Assembly: GCF_014635345.1 (NCBI RefSeq)
Contig: NZ_BMCU01000002.1
Span: 124,001 to 188,000 of the forward strand
Direction: 5' to 3'
DNA length: 64,000 bases
Origin: Rhodococcoides trifolii
GTDB taxonomy: Bacteria > Actinomycetota > Actinomycetes > Mycobacteriales > Mycobacteriaceae
Within the stretch, counting starts at the first letter, position 1; each line of letters opens with the position of its first letter. The translations under genes and the position numbers were made by a program. A model generated the notes under the pieces. It ran no database searches. It was not told the origin of the DNA and saw only the letters and a program-made list of their open reading frames with translations. Positions 35,307 to 46,092 of this stretch are shown here, piece after piece.

Positions 35307-36512
35307 ATGACGAAAGACCGTCTGCCCGGATCGGTGATCGCCGTCCTCGCGTTGCTCACCGCAGTGGCGCCGCTCGCGACCGACATGTACCTCCCGGCGT
35401 TCCCGAGCATGGCCGACGAGTTCGGCACGTCCGCATCTGCCGTACAGCTGACGTTGACGGCGTTCATGATCGGGCTCGCGGTCGGACAGTTGGTGATCGG
35501 TCCGCTCTCCGACCGCTTCGGTCGACGGCCGCTGCTGCTGGGCGGAACCCTGATTTGCGCCGTGTCGAGCGCAGCGTGCGCCGTGGCCCCGACCATCGAA
35601 ACGTTGACCGCCGTCCGATTCGTCACCGGCTTCACCGGCGCAGCCGGCATCGTCCTGAGCCGCGCCGTCATTTCCGACCGCGCCGAGGGCGTCGACGCAG
35701 CGAAAGCCTTCAGCTTGATGATGTTGATCGGTGGAGTCGCCCCGATCGTGGCGCCGCTCCTCGGCGGCACGCTGGTCGGGCACATCGGCTGGCGTGGTGT
35801 GTTCTGGGTGGTCACCGCGCTGGCGGCCATCATGTTCGTCGGAGTGGCAGTGAAGGTCGCAGAAAGCTTGCCCGCGGAGAACCGCAGCGCAGGAGGTTTC
35901 TCGGCGCTGAAACAAGACGCCGGTTACGTCCTCGGCAACCGACGCTTCGTCGGCTACACGGTGTCCTTCGCGCTGGCCTTCGGCGTCATGTTCGCCTACA
36001 TCTCTGCGTCGCCATTCGTGCTTCAGAACCTCCTCGGGTTGTCGACGCTGACGTACTCGATCGCGTTCGCCTGCAACGCTCTCGGTCTCGTCGCGGTGAG
36101 CGCGCTGAATGCTCGCCTCGTCGGCACGGTCGGACCCGAGAAGTTGCTCCGAGTCGGAATCGTCGTCATCTCGGTGGCGTCGACGCTGTTGGTCGTCGAC
36201 TCGATCGCAGGGGTGTCGCTGTGGCCTGTTCTCGTTCTCCTCTGGATCGCGGTCAGCGGGCTCGGCCTGGTCATGGCCAACGCCACCACGCTCGCCCTCG
36301 CCGAAGTTCGACAGGCAGCCGGAACCGGGTCGGCCGTCCTCGGCGCACTCCAGTTCGGACTGGCTGCGCTCGTCTCTCCGATCGTCGGCCTCGGGGGAGA
36401 GGGCACGGCGGTCCCGATGGCGTCGACCATGTTCGCGTGCGAGATGTTGTCTGCGGCGGCCCTTGCCCTCGTCTCCCGACGGCGGTTGGGGGCCACCTCC
36501 GGGGCCCACTAG
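35307..36512 (+). CDS. Bcr/CflA-family MFS drug efflux transporter
   Basis: This 401-residue protein has 12 membrane segments. MFS drug:H+ antiporter (14/12-TMS) features are visible: [18 protein letters not shown] in helix 1, the loop 2-3 motif [16 protein letters not shown], and motif C-like [14 protein letters not shown] in helix 5. I choose the third ATG (35307) because GGAG lies six bases before it. It exports drugs or metabolites; the substrate is unknown. It is divergent from the MarR gene and ends just before valS. Confidence 0.88.
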   Translation: MTKDRLPGSVIAVLALLTAVAPLATDMYLPAFPSMADEFGTSASAVQLTLTAFMIGLAVGQLVIGPLSDRFGRRPLLLGGTLICAVSSAACAVAPTIETLTAVRFVTGFTGAAGIVLSRAVISDRAEGVDAAKAFSLMMLIGGVAPIVAPLLGGTLVGHIGWRGVFWVVTALAAIMFVGVAVKVAESLPAENRSAGGFSALKQDAGYVLGNRRFVGYTVSFALAFGVMFAYISASPFVLQNLLGLSTLTYSIAFACNALGLVAVSALNARLVGTVGPEKLLRVGIVVISVASTLLVVDSIAGVSLWPVLVLLWIAVSGLGLVMANATTLALAEVRQAAGTGSAVLGALQFGLAALVSPIVGLGGEGTAVPMASTMFACEMLSAAALALVSRRRLGATSGAH

Positions 36513-36522
36513 AATTGACCGA

Positions 36523-39177
36523 GTGACCAGCTCAGACCACGCACCGTCCGAACCGCAGGACAACCCCGCCGACCTGCTTCCCAAGAACTGGAACCCCGGC
36601 GAGGTGGAAGCCGATCTCTATAAGGGGTGGGTGGACGCCGGTTACTTCACCGCGGACGCGGACTCGTCGAAGCCCGGCTACTCGATCGTTCTGCCGCCGC
36701 CCAACGTGACCGGCAGCCTGCACATGGGCCACGCTCTCGACCACACCCTGATGGATGTGCTCGCGCGCCGTAAACGCATGCAGGGCTACGAGGTGCTGTG
36801 GCTTCCGGGCATGGACCATGCCGGAATCGCCACCCAATCGCTCGTCGAGAAGAAGCTTGCGGCCGACGGTGTCTCCAAGGACGACATCGGCCGCGAGAAG
36901 TTCATCGAGAAGGTCTGGGAATGGAAGGCCGAGTCCGGCGGCACCATCGGCGAGCAGATGCGCCGACTCGGCGACGGCGTCGACTGGACCCGCGACCGAT
37001 TCACCATGGACGAGGGTCTCTCGCGCGCTGTTCAAACCGTGTTCAAGAAGTTCTACGACGCCGGTCTGATCTACCGCGCCGAGCGGCTGGTGAACTGGTC
37101 GCCGGTCCTGCAGACGGCGATCTCCGACATCGAGGTCAAGTACGAAGACGTCGACGGCGAGCTGGTCTCGTTGCGGTACGGCTCTCTGAACGACGACGAA
37201 CCGCATGTCGTCGTCGCGACCACCCGAGTCGAGACGATGCTGGGCGACACGGCCGTCGCCGTGCACCCCGACGACGAGCGCTACACCCACCTGGTGGGTA
37301 CCTCGTTGCCGCACCCGTTCCTCGATCGCGAGATCCCGATCATCGCCGACGACTACGTCGACCCCGAATTCGGTACGGGCGCAGTGAAAATCACACCCGC
37401 GCACGACCCCAACGACTTCGAGATGGGACTTCGGCACTCCCTGCCGATGCCCTCGATCATGGACAAGACCGGCCACATCGTGGACACCGGAACACAATTC
37501 GACGGTCTGGAACGTTTCGAGGCGCGTGTCAAGGTCCGCGAAGCGTTGGCCGAGCAGGGCCGCGTGGTCGCGGAGAAGCGCCCGTACACCCACAGCGTCG
37601 GTCACTCCGAGCGCAGCGGAGAGCCGATCGAACCCCGGTTGTCGCTGCAGTGGTGGGTCAAGGTCGACACGCTTGCCACGGCGGCGGGCGACGCGGTGCG
37701 CAGCGGCGAGACCGTGATCCACCCCAAGAGCCAGGAACCGCGCTGGTTCTCCTGGGTCGACGACATGCACGACTGGTGCATTTCCCGTCAGCTCTGGTGG
37801 GGTCACCGCATCCCGATCTGGTACGGGCCCGACGGCGAGACGATCTGCCTCGGACCCGACGAGAGCGCCCCCGAAGGGTGGACTCAGGATCCCGACGTGC
37901 TCGACACCTGGTTCTCGTCCGGCCTGTGGCCGTTCTCGACGATGGGATGGCCGGAGCGTACTGCGGACCTCGAGAAGTTCTATCCGACAAGCGTTCTCGT
38001 CACCGGGTACGACATCTTGTTCTTCTGGGTGGCCCGCATGATGATGTTCGGCACCGCAGTCGCCGACGAACTTCCCGGCGCCGTTCCGTTCCGAGACGTG
38101 TTCTTGCACGGACTCGTTCGCGACGAATTCGGTCGCAAGATGAGCAAGTCCAAGGGCAACGGCATCGACCCGCTCGACTGGGTCGACCGGTTCGGAGCCG
38201 ACGCGCTGCGCTTCACCCTGGCCCGCGGCGCGAACCCCGGTGGAGACCTCTCCGTGGGCGAGGACAACGCTCAGGCATCGCGCAACTTCGCAACGAAGCT
38301 GTTCAACGCCACCAAGTTCGCGTTGATGAACGGCGCTGTGGCGGCGGACCTTCCGGACCGTGCCGACCTCACCGACGCCGACCGCTGGATCCTCGACCGC
38401 CTTGCGACCGTGCGGGCCGAGGTCGACGACACCCTCGACCGGTACGAATTCTCGAAGGCATGCGAGGCGCTGTACCACTTCGCATGGGACGAGGTCTGCG
38501 ACTGGTACCTCGAACTCGCAAAGGTGCAGCTGGGTAACGGGCACGATTCCACCCGCGCCGTGCTGGGCACCGTTCTCGATTCGCTGTTGCGACTGCTGCA
38601 TCCGGTCATCCCGTTCGTGACCGAGACGCTGTGGAAGGTGCTCACCGGCGGACAAACCGTCGTGACCGCCTCGTGGCCCGCCGAAACCGGTGTCGGCGCC
38701 GATCCTGTTGCGCTGCAACGCGTCACCGACATGCAGAAGCTCGTGACCGAAGTTCGACGTTTTCGCAGCGATCAGGGTCTCAAGCCCAAGCAGAAGGTGC
38801 CTGCCCGCCTCGGGGGAGCGAGCGAAGCCGACATCGACGGGCAGCTGTCGGCGGTTCGGTCGCTGGCGTTCCTGACCGATGCCGAGGCGGACTTCACGCC
38901 CTCGGCATCGCTCGAGGTTCGGTTGTCCCTCGGCACGGTGACCGTCGAGCTGGACACCTCCGGCACAGTCGACGTGGGCGCCGAGATCAAACGTGCGCAG
39001 AAGGATCTCGCGGCGGCGGAGAAGGAGCTCGAGACCACCACGGCCAAGTTGGGCAACGACAAGTTCGTCGCCAATGCGCCCGAGGCGGTCGTCGACAAGA
39101 TTCGCGGACGTCAGCAGCTCGCCGGTGAGGACATCGAACGAATCACCAAGCGGCTGAAGGAGTTGGGCGGTCAGTGA
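36523..39177 (+). CDS. valS: Valyl-tRNA synthetase
   Basis: This 884-residue class-I synthetase charges tRNA-Val. The HIGH motif reads HMGH in [20 protein letters not shown] occurs as [10 protein letters not shown], the editing domain contains [18 protein letters not shown], and the C-terminal tRNA-binding coiled coil is present ([20 protein letters not shown]). The GTG start lies 10 bases after the efflux stop. The stop overlaps folC (GTGA). Confidence 0.97.
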   Translation: MTSSDHAPSEPQDNPADLLPKNWNPGEVEADLYKGWVDAGYFTADADSSKPGYSIVLPPPNVTGSLHMGHALDHTLMDVLARRKRMQGYEVLWLPGMDHAGIATQSLVEKKLAADGVSKDDIGREKFIEKVWEWKAESGGTIGEQMRRLGDGVDWTRDRFTMDEGLSRAVQTVFKKFYDAGLIYRAERLVNWSPVLQTAISDIEVKYEDVDGELVSLRYGSLNDDEPHVVVATTRVETMLGDTAVAVHPDDERYTHLVGTSLPHPFLDREIPIIADDYVDPEFGTGAVKITPAHDPNDFEMGLRHSLPMPSIMDKTGHIVDTGTQFDGLERFEARVKVREALAEQGRVVAEKRPYTHSVGHSERSGEPIEPRLSLQWWVKVDTLATAAGDAVRSGETVIHPKSQEPRWFSWVDDMHDWCISRQLWWGHRIPIWYGPDGETICLGPDESAPEGWTQDPDVLDTWFSSGLWPFSTMGWPERTADLEKFYPTSVLVTGYDILFFWVARMMMFGTAVADELPGAVPFRDVFLHGLVRDEFGRKMSKSKGNGIDPLDWVDRFGADALRFTLARGANPGGDLSVGEDNAQASRNFATKLFNATKFALMNGAVAADLPDRADLTDADRWILDRLATVRAEVDDTLDRYEFSKACEALYHFAWDEVCDWYLELAKVQLGNGHDSTRAVLGTVLDSLLRLLHPVIPFVTETLWKVLTGGQTVVTASWPAETGVGADPVALQRVTDMQKLVTEVRRFRSDQGLKPKQKVPARLGGASEADIDGQLSAVRSLAFLTDAEADFTPSASLEVRLSLGTVTVELDTSGTVDVGAEIKRAQKDLAAAEKELETTTAKLGNDKFVANAPEAVVDKIRGRQQLAGEDIERITKRLKELGGQ

Positions 39178-40616
39178 CTACCCCACACGAGCACGCGTAC
39201 GACGGACCTGCCGACCCCGGACCGTCACCGGTCGACCTCGCCGAGTTCACGCTCGTCGAAGCCGAACTCGACCGCCGGTGGCCCGAGACGAAGATCGAGC
39301 CGTCACTCGACCGCATCGCCGGACTGATGGACATTCTGGGGTCGCCCCAGAACAACTATCCGTCCATTCACATCGCCGGCACCAATGGCAAGACGTCGGT
39401 GACGCGCATGGTCGAGTCGCTGCTGCGCGCATTTCATCGCCGCACCGGGCGGACCACCAGTCCGCACCTGCAGCTGGCCACCGAGCGCATCGCCATCGAC
39501 GGCAAGCCGATCTCACCGCGGCTCTATGTCGACACGTACCGCGACATCCTCCCCTACGTGGAGATGATCGACCGGCAGTCGCAGGAGGCCGGTGGCCCCG
39601 CGATGAGCAAGTTCGAAGTGCTCACGGCCATGTCGTTCGCGGCGTTCGCGGAAACACCCGTCGACGTCGCCGTCGTGGAGGTGGGTCTCGGAGGTCGTTG
39701 GGACGCAACCAATGTCGTCGACGCGCAGGTCTCGGTGATCACGCCCATCGGAATCGACCACATCGAGTACCTGGGCAGTGACCTCGCCGGGATAGCCGCC
39801 GAGAAGGCCGGCATCATCAAGAAGGCGCCGGAGAGTGTCGTCCCCCTCGACACGGTCGCCATCCTCGACGAGCAGCAGCCCGAGGTGGCCGACGTGTTGC
39901 TCCGGCGGGCCGTGGAGATGGACGCGGCGGTCGCACGAGCGGGTTCGGAATTCAAGATCCTGTCCCGAGGCGTCGCCGTCGGCGGGCAGGTCCTCGAATT
40001 GCAAGGCCTCGGTGGTGTCTACGACGAGATCTTCCTGCCGCTACACGGAGAGCACCAGGCGCGCAACGCATCCCTGGCACTCGCGGCGGTGGAAGCATTC
40101 TTCGGCGCCGGCGCGGATCACCGCCTCGACATCGACTCGGTCCGGGAAGGGTTCGCCTCCGTCGTCAACCCTGGTCGACTCGAACGCGTACGCAATGCAC
40201 CCACCGTGTTCCTCGACGCCGCACACAACCCGCACGGCGCCTCGGCGCTCGCGACGGCGCTGAGCGAGGAGTTCGATTTTCGCAAACTCGTCGGCGTGGT
40301 TGCGGTGATGGCGGACAAGGATGTCGACGGCATCCTGACCGCTCTGGAACCGATCTTCGACGAGGTGGTGGTGACACACAACGGGTCGCCACGCGGGATG
40401 GACGTCGAGGAACTGGCCAACATCGCCGTCGCCAAATTCGGGGACGAACGCGTCGTGGTCGCGGAGACCCTGCCCGACGCCATCGAGGTGGCGATCGGCA
40501 TCGCCGAAGACGTTGCCGACGAAGGTGAGGCAGTATCGGGTGCAGGAGTCGTGGTGACCGGTTCCGTCGTGACGGCGGGAGTGGCGCGCACTCTGTTCGG
40601 AAAGGACCCGGCGTGA
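39174..40616 (+). CDS. folC: Folylpolyglutamate synthase / dihydrofolate synthase
   Basis: This 480-residue Mur-ligase-like enzyme adds glutamate to folates (and dihydropteroate). The ATP loop is [16 protein letters not shown], the following [13 protein letters not shown] and the AEKAGIIKK block are family signatures, and [10 protein letters not shown] is in the C-terminal domain. It starts in the valS stop and overlaps the DUF4233 gene by four bases. valS-folC-DUF4233-ndk is a stable actinobacterial order. Confidence 0.95.
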   Translation: MTTPHEHAYDGPADPGPSPVDLAEFTLVEAELDRRWPETKIEPSLDRIAGLMDILGSPQNNYPSIHIAGTNGKTSVTRMVESLLRAFHRRTGRTTSPHLQLATERIAIDGKPISPRLYVDTYRDILPYVEMIDRQSQEAGGPAMSKFEVLTAMSFAAFAETPVDVAVVEVGLGGRWDATNVVDAQVSVITPIGIDHIEYLGSDLAGIAAEKAGIIKKAPESVVPLDTVAILDEQQPEVADVLLRRAVEMDAAVARAGSEFKILSRGVAVGGQVLELQGLGGVYDEIFLPLHGEHQARNASLALAAVEAFFGAGADHRLDIDSVREGFASVVNPGRLERVRNAPTVFLDAAHNPHGASALATALSEEFDFRKLVGVVAVMADKDVDGILTALEPIFDEVVVTHNGSPRGMDVEELANIAVAKFGDERVVVAETLPDAIEVAIGIAEDVADEGEAVSGAGVVVTGSVVTAGVARTLFGKDPA

Positions 40617-41035
40617 GCGACAACGAGATCGACGACATCGACCCCGTCACCGGGTTTCGTGCGCCGATCACCGATCCGTGGAAAGGCTTCCGAGGCGTCT
40701 GCGCGGGCACACTGGTTCTCGAGGCCATCGTCGTCTTCCTCGCACTGCCCGTTGTCGGCACCGTCGGCGGGGGAGTGACCTGGGTGAGCGGCACCTACAT
40801 CGTGGTTCTGGGCCTGCTGATGATCGTCGGGTCCGGACTGCAGCGTCGTCCGTGGGCGATGCAGTTCAACGTCGCACTCCAGGTCTTCGTCATCCTCGGG
40901 TTCTTCGCGCACCCGTCCATCACCGCCATCGGCGTCATGTTCGCGGTGGTGTGGGCATATCTGATCTACCTGCGCCGCGATATCCGTCGACGGATCACCC
41001 AGGGCCTCCTCGCGGGTCAGCGCGACTTCGAGTAG
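40613..41035 (+). CDS. DUF4233 membrane protein
   Basis: This 140-residue protein has three to four hydrophobic segments (GVCAGTLVLEAIVVFLALPVV, GTYIVVLGLLMIVGSG, FNVALQVFVILGFF, AIGVMFAVVWAYLIYL) and a basic C-terminus LRRDIRRRITQG. It matches the actinobacterial DUF4233 family found between folC and ndk; the function is unknown. It is translationally coupled to folC by a GTGA overlap. Confidence 0.85.
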   Translation: MSDNEIDDIDPVTGFRAPITDPWKGFRGVCAGTLVLEAIVVFLALPVVGTVGGGVTWVSGTYIVVLGLLMIVGSGLQRRPWAMQFNVALQVFVILGFFAHPSITAIGVMFAVVWAYLIYLRRDIRRRITQGLLAGQRDFE

Positions 41036-41059
41036 CACCTGCGCCCTATGCTGAGCGGC

Positions 41060-41473
41060 GTGACTGAGCGAACTCTCATACTGATCAAGCCCGATGGCGT
41101 GAAGCGCCGGTACATAGGAGAGATTCTGGGCCGCATCGAGCGCAAGGGCCTCGACATCGTGGCACTGAAGCTCGAGACGGTGACCCGTGAACTCGCCGGC
41201 ACCCACTACGCCGAGCACGAGGGCAAGCCGTTCTTCCCCGACCTGCTCGAGTTCATCACCTCCGGACCCGTCGTGGCAGCCGTACTCGAAGGCCCCCGTG
41301 CGATCGCCGCCTTCCGGCAGATCGCCGGTGGAACCGACCCCGTCGAGAAGGCCGTTCCCGGATCGATCCGCGCCGACCTGGCTCTCGACGGTGGCCAGAA
41401 CCTCGTCCACGGCTCCGACTCGGTGGAATCGGCGGATCGCGAGATCGCACTCTGGTTCCCCGAACTGGCCTGA
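41060..41473 (+). CDS. ndk: Nucleoside diphosphate kinase
   Basis: This 137-residue kinase equalises NTP pools by phosphotransfer. The phosphorylated His117 sits in the signature [10 protein letters not shown] and the N-terminus reads [16 protein letters not shown] prefer GTG 41060; an ATG four codons upstream is possible. The length is typical of the family. Confidence 0.96.
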   Translation: MTERTLILIKPDGVKRRYIGEILGRIERKGLDIVALKLETVTRELAGTHYAEHEGKPFFPDLLEFITSGPVVAAVLEGPRAIAAFRQIAGGTDPVEKAVPGSIRADLALDGGQNLVHGSDSVESADREIALWFPELA

Positions 41474-41504
41474 CGCAGGCCGGGTATCCCGCAGGTCACG
41501 TCGT

Positions 41505-41526
41505 CGCGCGGCCTCCACACCGCGCG
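41505..41526 (+). terminator. GC hairpin after ndk
   Basis: CGCGCGG and CCGCGCG form a perfect 7-bp stem with an 8-base loop, 31 bases after the ndk stop. There is no U-run. It probably marks the end of the valS-ndk transcript. Confidence 0.4.
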
Positions 41527-41898
41527 TCGAGTGGGATCCTGGCACGAGGCCGTCGGCGAGTGTGGGATACTGACAACGGTTGCGACGCAATTACTGTTCA
41601 CGCGTTCGCAACCGGATGACAACCAACGGTTCGATGCCCGTCATCGCGGCCACGCTGCTGCAGGACACCCCTTGCACCCGTGTCACGCTGAAGATCAGGC
41701 GCTCGGATCGTCGGACGTACCAGCCATCCGACCAGGCAACGCATTGAACCGTGGTGACCGCCGGTTGCCACGCCAATGCGAGGCGAGACCACTCTCTCGC
41801 GTCCAGTCGACGCGAGAACAGACACAGCTCCCGTGTGGCCGCGTGCCATTCGCCGTGAATTCGGTGAATGAACGCGCCCGGGGGCCCGAGGAGAACAC
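41527..41898 (+). promoter_or_regulatory. Long upstream leader of the RNase E gene
   Basis: These 372 bases contain no convincing gene. A -10-like GATACT occurs near 41566. If transcription starts there, the message has a 5' leader of over 300 bases, as is common for RNase E genes that control their own mRNA stability. A strong ribosome-binding site GAGGAG ends the region. Confidence 0.4.
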
Positions 41899-44800
41899 GT
41901 GGCCGACCACGAGCCGCCCCAGACTTCATCCGACTCCGACACCGGAATCGCAGACACCGGACGTACAGACACCGGTGGCGCTGATACCGGAAGCGCCGAT
42001 CCGGCGCTCCCCGAGCGCATCCGTGTGCATGCTCTCGCCAAACGGCTCGGTGTCACCAGCAAGCAGGTGATGGCCCAGCTCGTCGAGATGGGTTCGCCCG
42101 CTCGCAACGTGCAGTCCAGCGTGGTGCGAGCCGACGCCGAGGCCGTGATCAACGCGCTCGGGGCCGTTCCCACCGCAGACGCGCCCGCGCTCGCGGACAC
42201 CCCGGAGCCCGCCGAGCAGGCGATCGACAGCATCCCCGATGTCGGTGCGCCCGAGCCTGCAGAGCCGTCGCAGACGCCGCAGCCGGACCTCTTCACCAAC
42301 ATCGAAGCCCCCGTGCAGTCGACGCCGCCCGTCGGTACGTCCGCCGCCATGCCGCTCTTCGTGCAGCCGGAGACGCCGTCCGACGATGCGCCCGTCAAGG
42401 CGCCGGCTCGCAAGCGACGTCGCGCCAAGTCGGAAACGCCGAAAGTCGAGACGCCCGAGGCCGAAACGCCCGAGGTTCAGACGCCGGCGGTCGAGACTTC
42501 GGACGACACCGACGCTTCCCCCGAGAAGACGCCGGTCGGCGACACCGAGTCGGGCGACATCGTTGCACCGGCCTCGACGGACGCAGACTCCTCCGACGAT
42601 TCCGGACCCGACTCCGGTGACGACCAGGAATCGTCCGGGCCACGACGACGCCGGCGGGGACGCCGCGGTCGGGGCCGCGGGCGCGGCGAGCAGCAGGACT
42701 CGGACGATTCGACGGACGACGGCGAGTCAGACGACTCGTCGGACGACACCGTGACCAAAACCGACAGCGCCGACGTCGTGTCGTCGGACGACTCCGAGAA
42801 GGACAGCTCCGACCTCGGCGCCGAGAAGGACAATTCCGACGACGACCAGTCGGACGACGACGACTCCGATTCCGACTCGGGCAGCCGCCGACGTCGTCGC
42901 CGGCGCCGCCGCAAGAGCACCGGGGACAGCTCGACCGATTCGAACGACGAGGACGACCCGCCGAACACGGTGGTGCACGAACGCGAACCCCGAAACAAGC
43001 AGCGCGCTCCCAAGGACGAGGTCCAGGGCATCTCCGGATCGACGCGTCTCGAGGCCAAGCGCCAGCGCCGACGTGACGGGCGTGATGCCGGCCGCCGCCG
43101 TCCGCCGATCCTGACCGAATCCGAGTTCCTGGCTCGCCGCGAGGCCGTCGATCGCACGATGGTCGTCCGCGAGAAGGCATTGGCCGGTCATCCCGACCTC
43201 ACGCAGGTCGCCGTGCTCGAAGACGGTGTGCTGGTGGAGCACTTCGTGACCAGCACGTCGTCGGGGTCGATCTCCGGAAACGTCTACCTCGGACGTGTTC
43301 AGAACGTGCTGCCCAGCATGGAGGCTGCGTTCATCGACATCGGCAAGGGACGCAACGGCGTGCTCTACGCCGGTGAGGTCGACTGGGAAGCAGCCGGCCT
43401 CGGTGGCAGCTCGCGCAAGATCGAGCAGGCACTCAAGCCGGGTGACCAAGTTCTGGTCCAGGTCAGCAAGGATCCGGTCGGTCACAAGGGTGCTCGTCTC
43501 ACCACGCAGATCTCGCTGGCGGGTCGCTTCCTCGTCTACGTCCCGGGCGGTTCGTCCACCGGTATCTCGCGCAAGCTTCCGGACACCGAGCGCAAGCGAC
43601 TGAAGGACATCCTGCGCGACATCGTCCCGGCCGACGCCGGGGTCATCATCCGCACGGCATCGGAAGGCGTCAGCGCCGAGGAACTCGCCCGCGACGTGAC
43701 GCGTCTGCAGGCGCAGTGGGCCACCATCTCGGATGCGTCGTCGAAGGCGGAGTCGAGCAAGGGGTCCAACCCGCAGAGCCTGTACGAAGAGCCCGACCTG
43801 CTGGTCAAGGTAGTCCGTGACCTCTTCAACGAGGACTTCTCGAAGTTGGTCATCGAAGGTGACCGCGCATGGTCGACCGTGCAGAGCTACATCGAAACCG
43901 TGGCTCCCGACATGCTCCCGCGGGTGGAGCGATACGAGGCGTCCTCGAAGGACATCGACGTCTTCGCCGCCTACCGCATCGACGAGCAGCTGGCCAAGGC
44001 ACTCGACCGCAAGGTCTGGCTACCGTCCGGCGGCACGCTGGTGATCGACCGCACCGAGGCCATGACCGTGGTCGACGTCAACACCGGCAAGTTCACCGGT
44101 GAGGGCGGCAACCTCGAAGAGACCGTCACCCGCAACAACCTCGAGGCAGCCGAAGAGATCGTGCGGCAGATGCGTCTGCGCGACATCGGCGGAATGATCG
44201 TCGTCGACTTCATCGACATGGTGCTCGAGTCGAACCGTGACCTCGTGCTGCGGCGGCTCACCGAGGCCCTCGGCCGTGACCGCACCCGTCATCAGGTGTC
44301 GGAGGTGACGTCGCTCGGCCTGGTCCAGATGACCCGTAAGCGCATGGGCACCGGATTGATCGAGGCGTTCTCGACGACATGCGAGCACTGCCACGGTCGC
44401 GGCATCATGATCCACCAGTTCCCGGTGGAGCCGAAGTCCGACGAGGGTCGCAGCGGCGGAAACAACAGCGGTGGCAACAGCGGCAACGGCGGTGGAAACA
44501 ACGGCGGCGGATCCCAGCGTTCGGATCAGACGTCGGGCAACAACCGTCGCCGCCGGGGTGGCAAGGACAAGAACGACACCCGGACAGACGCCGCTCCGGT
44601 GGAGTCGGAGAAGGATGCTGTCGACGTCACTGCCAAGCGCGCACACCCGGTCGCGTTGGCGATGGCCGCTCATCTGCACCCGGACGACGAGGCCGAGGCC
44701 ATCGAGGTCGACGGTGCGGAGGTTGTCGCGTACGAGGATCCTGCCGAGACGGCCGCCGCGGCCGTCGAAGCGGTTCGTGAAGCGGAGTCGGCGTCGAGCC

Positions 44801-45126
44801 ACGAGACCGAGAAGGTGGCCGAGCCCGAGAACGCAGCCAAGGCCGAGGACGTAGCAAAGCCTGCAGCCGAGCCCGAATCGGACCCGACTCCCGCCACCAA
44901 GCCGCGACGCAGCCGTCGGGTGTCCCGCGCGGCGGCCGCACCGGCCGGCGAAGCTGCGGGCACGGTCATCGTCATCCCGCAGGGCGCGTCCGCTCCAGAA
45001 CCCGCCGAGCCCGCGGTGACTGCTCCGGCAGGTAGGGCGTCCGTTGCTCCGGCCACTGCGCCGACTCGGCCGAAGCGCAGGCGCGCGGCAGGACGGCCCG
45101 CCGGTCCACCGGTGGACGGGGAGTAG
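41899..45126 (+). CDS. rne: Ribonuclease E/G family endoribonuclease
   Basis: This is a 1075-residue endonuclease for rRNA and mRNA processing. An IF2-N-like domain lies at about 40-90 (ERIRVHALAKRLGVTSKQVMAQL), then a long acidic, repeat-rich region (TPxxETPE units and Asp/Ser tracts) ending in Arg clusters. The catalytic core with S1 domain follows from about residue 430. Catalytic Asp726 (VVDVNTG) and Asp770 (VVDFIDM) match E. coli Asp303 and Asp346. The Zn-link reads CEHCHGRG (Cys828, Cys831). The tail is Gly/Asn- then Ala/Glu/Pro-rich. Both flanks of the core are disordered, the usual actinobacterial arrangement. The GTG start has GAGGAG upstream. Confidence 0.95.
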   Translation: MADHEPPQTSSDSDTGIADTGRTDTGGADTGSADPALPERIRVHALAKRLGVTSKQVMAQLVEMGSPARNVQSSVVRADAEAVINALGAVPTADAPALADTPEPAEQAIDSIPDVGAPEPAEPSQTPQPDLFTNIEAPVQSTPPVGTSAAMPLFVQPETPSDDAPVKAPARKRRRAKSETPKVETPEAETPEVQTPAVETSDDTDASPEKTPVGDTESGDIVAPASTDADSSDDSGPDSGDDQESSGPRRRRRGRRGRGRGRGEQQDSDDSTDDGESDDSSDDTVTKTDSADVVSSDDSEKDSSDLGAEKDNSDDDQSDDDDSDSDSGSRRRRRRRRRKSTGDSSTDSNDEDDPPNTVVHEREPRNKQRAPKDEVQGISGSTRLEAKRQRRRDGRDAGRRRPPILTESEFLARREAVDRTMVVREKALAGHPDLTQVAVLEDGVLVEHFVTSTSSGSISGNVYLGRVQNVLPSMEAAFIDIGKGRNGVLYAGEVDWEAAGLGGSSRKIEQALKPGDQVLVQVSKDPVGHKGARLTTQISLAGRFLVYVPGGSSTGISRKLPDTERKRLKDILRDIVPADAGVIIRTASEGVSAEELARDVTRLQAQWATISDASSKAESSKGSNPQSLYEEPDLLVKVVRDLFNEDFSKLVIEGDRAWSTVQSYIETVAPDMLPRVERYEASSKDIDVFAAYRIDEQLAKALDRKVWLPSGGTLVIDRTEAMTVVDVNTGKFTGEGGNLEETVTRNNLEAAEEIVRQMRLRDIGGMIVVDFIDMVLESNRDLVLRRLTEALGRDRTRHQVSEVTSLGLVQMTRKRMGTGLIEAFSTTCEHCHGRGIMIHQFPVEPKSDEGRSGGNNSGGNSGNGGGNNGGGSQRSDQTSGNNRRRRGGKDKNDTRTDAAPVESEKDAVDVTAKRAHPVALAMAAHLHPDDEAEAIEVDGAEVVAYEDPAETAAAAVEAVREAESASSHETEKVAEPENAAKAEDVAKPAAEPESDPTPATKPRRSRRVSRAAAAPAGEAAGTVIVIPQGASAPEPAEPAVTAPAGRASVAPATAPTRPKRRRAAGRPAGPPVDGE

Positions 45127-45330
45127 TGAGCGCGGTTTGCTTCAGGTAGCGGCTCTGCCGTAATCTTGGACAGTCGCTGTCGGCGACGCGGTTAGTTCTG
45201 CCCGCTGCGCGGTTCCACACCCGAGCGGCTTCACGTCAGCCGCGAATGCCGACGCAAGAGATACGAAGTAACAGACCAGTCGCGCCACCACGGCGCGAGC
45301 AAGTTCGAAGAAGCAAGGGGTAGCCCTCCG

Positions 45331-45642
45331 ATGGCAACGTACGCGATCGTCAAGACCGGCGGAAAGCAGTACAAGGTCGCTGTCGGTGACCTCGTCAAGG
45401 TCGAGAAGATCGAGGGAGCGCCCGGCACGGCTGTCTCGCTTGTTCCAGTTCTCGTCGTCGATGGTTCCGACCTGACCACAGATGCAGACAAGTTGGCGAA
45501 GCTCTCCGTCGCCGGCGAGATCGTCGAGCACACCAAGGGCCCGAAGATCCGCATCCACAAGTTCAAGAACAAGACCGGGTACCACAAGCGCCAGGGGCAC
45601 CGGCAGAAGCTGACCGTCCTCAAGGTCACCGGAATCAAGTAA
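45331..45642 (+). CDS. rplU: 50S ribosomal protein L21
   Basis: This is a 103-residue ribosomal protein with the L21 signature: [19 protein letters not shown] at the start and [20 protein letters not shown] near the end. It binds 23S rRNA. It is followed after about 50 bases by rpmA. The 204 bases between rne and rplU hold no gene; GACAG-TCG-CTGTC at 45170-45182 is the only dyad I noticed. Confidence 0.97.
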   Translation: MATYAIVKTGGKQYKVAVGDLVKVEKIEGAPGTAVSLVPVLVVDGSDLTTDADKLAKLSVAGEIVEHTKGPKIRIHKFKNKTGYHKRQGHRQKLTVLKVTGIK

Positions 45643-45695
45643 CACCCACTCACGCTTGTAACCCGCAGTTCCACAACGCAGGAGGATCATCAGAC

Positions 45696-45968
45696 ATGGC
45701 ACACAAGAAGGGCGCGTCCAGCTCACGCAACGGTCGCGATTCGAATTCACAGCGCCTCGGCGTCAAGCGCTTCGGCGGTCAGACCGTCAGCGCCGGCGAA
45801 ATCATCGTCCGCCAGCGCGGCACCCACTTCCACCCCGGCGTCAACGTCGGTCGTGGTGGCGACGACACCCTGTTCGCCTTGTCGGCGGGTGCAGTTCTGT
45901 TCGGCACCAAGCGCGGCCGCAAGACCGTCAACATCGTTCCGCCTGTCGCTGAGACCGTCGAGGTCTGA
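45696..45968 (+). CDS. rpmA: 50S ribosomal protein L27
   Basis: This is a 90-residue ribosomal protein with the canonical start [16 protein letters not shown], whose N-terminal tail reaches the peptidyl-transferase centre, and the block [24 protein letters not shown]. The ATG is preceded by GGAGGATC. It is co-transcribed with rplU and followed by a strong hairpin. Confidence 0.97.
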   Translation: MAHKKGASSSRNGRDSNSQRLGVKRFGGQTVSAGEIIVRQRGTHFHPGVNVGRGGDDTLFALSAGAVLFGTKRGRKTVNIVPPVAETVEV

Positions 45969-45988
45969 GCCCAGCTCACACGCTTCAC

Positions 45989-46040
45989 CCGACAGGGGCG
46001 GACTGAGGGGCTACTGCAGCCCTTCGTCCGCCCCTGTCGG
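45989..46040 (+). terminator. Perfect 15-bp hairpin between rpmA and obg
   Basis: CCGACAGGGGCGGAC (45989-46003) and GTCCGCCCCTGTCGG (46026-46040) pair without mismatch. The 22-base loop can itself pair GGGCT with AGCCC. The 3' flank is CTTTG, not a full U-run. It likely ends or attenuates the rplU-rpmA message before obg. Confidence 0.6.
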
Positions 46041-46092
46041 CTTTGCTGGGTCAACAGTGTCCCAGTAGCTTTCCGGAAGGACCAGTAATTCC

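Noticed and set aside
36532..38718. Very long open frame (over 700 codons) on the minus strand inside valS
   Set aside because: It is antisense to an unmistakable valyl-tRNA synthetase, has biased composition and no recognisable domain. High-GC codon bias opens the opposite frame.
45127..45330. Possible L21-type autoregulatory leader before rplU
   Set aside because: Only one short dyad (GACAG-TCG-CTGTC) is visible; I could not fold a convincing known ribosomal-protein leader by eye.
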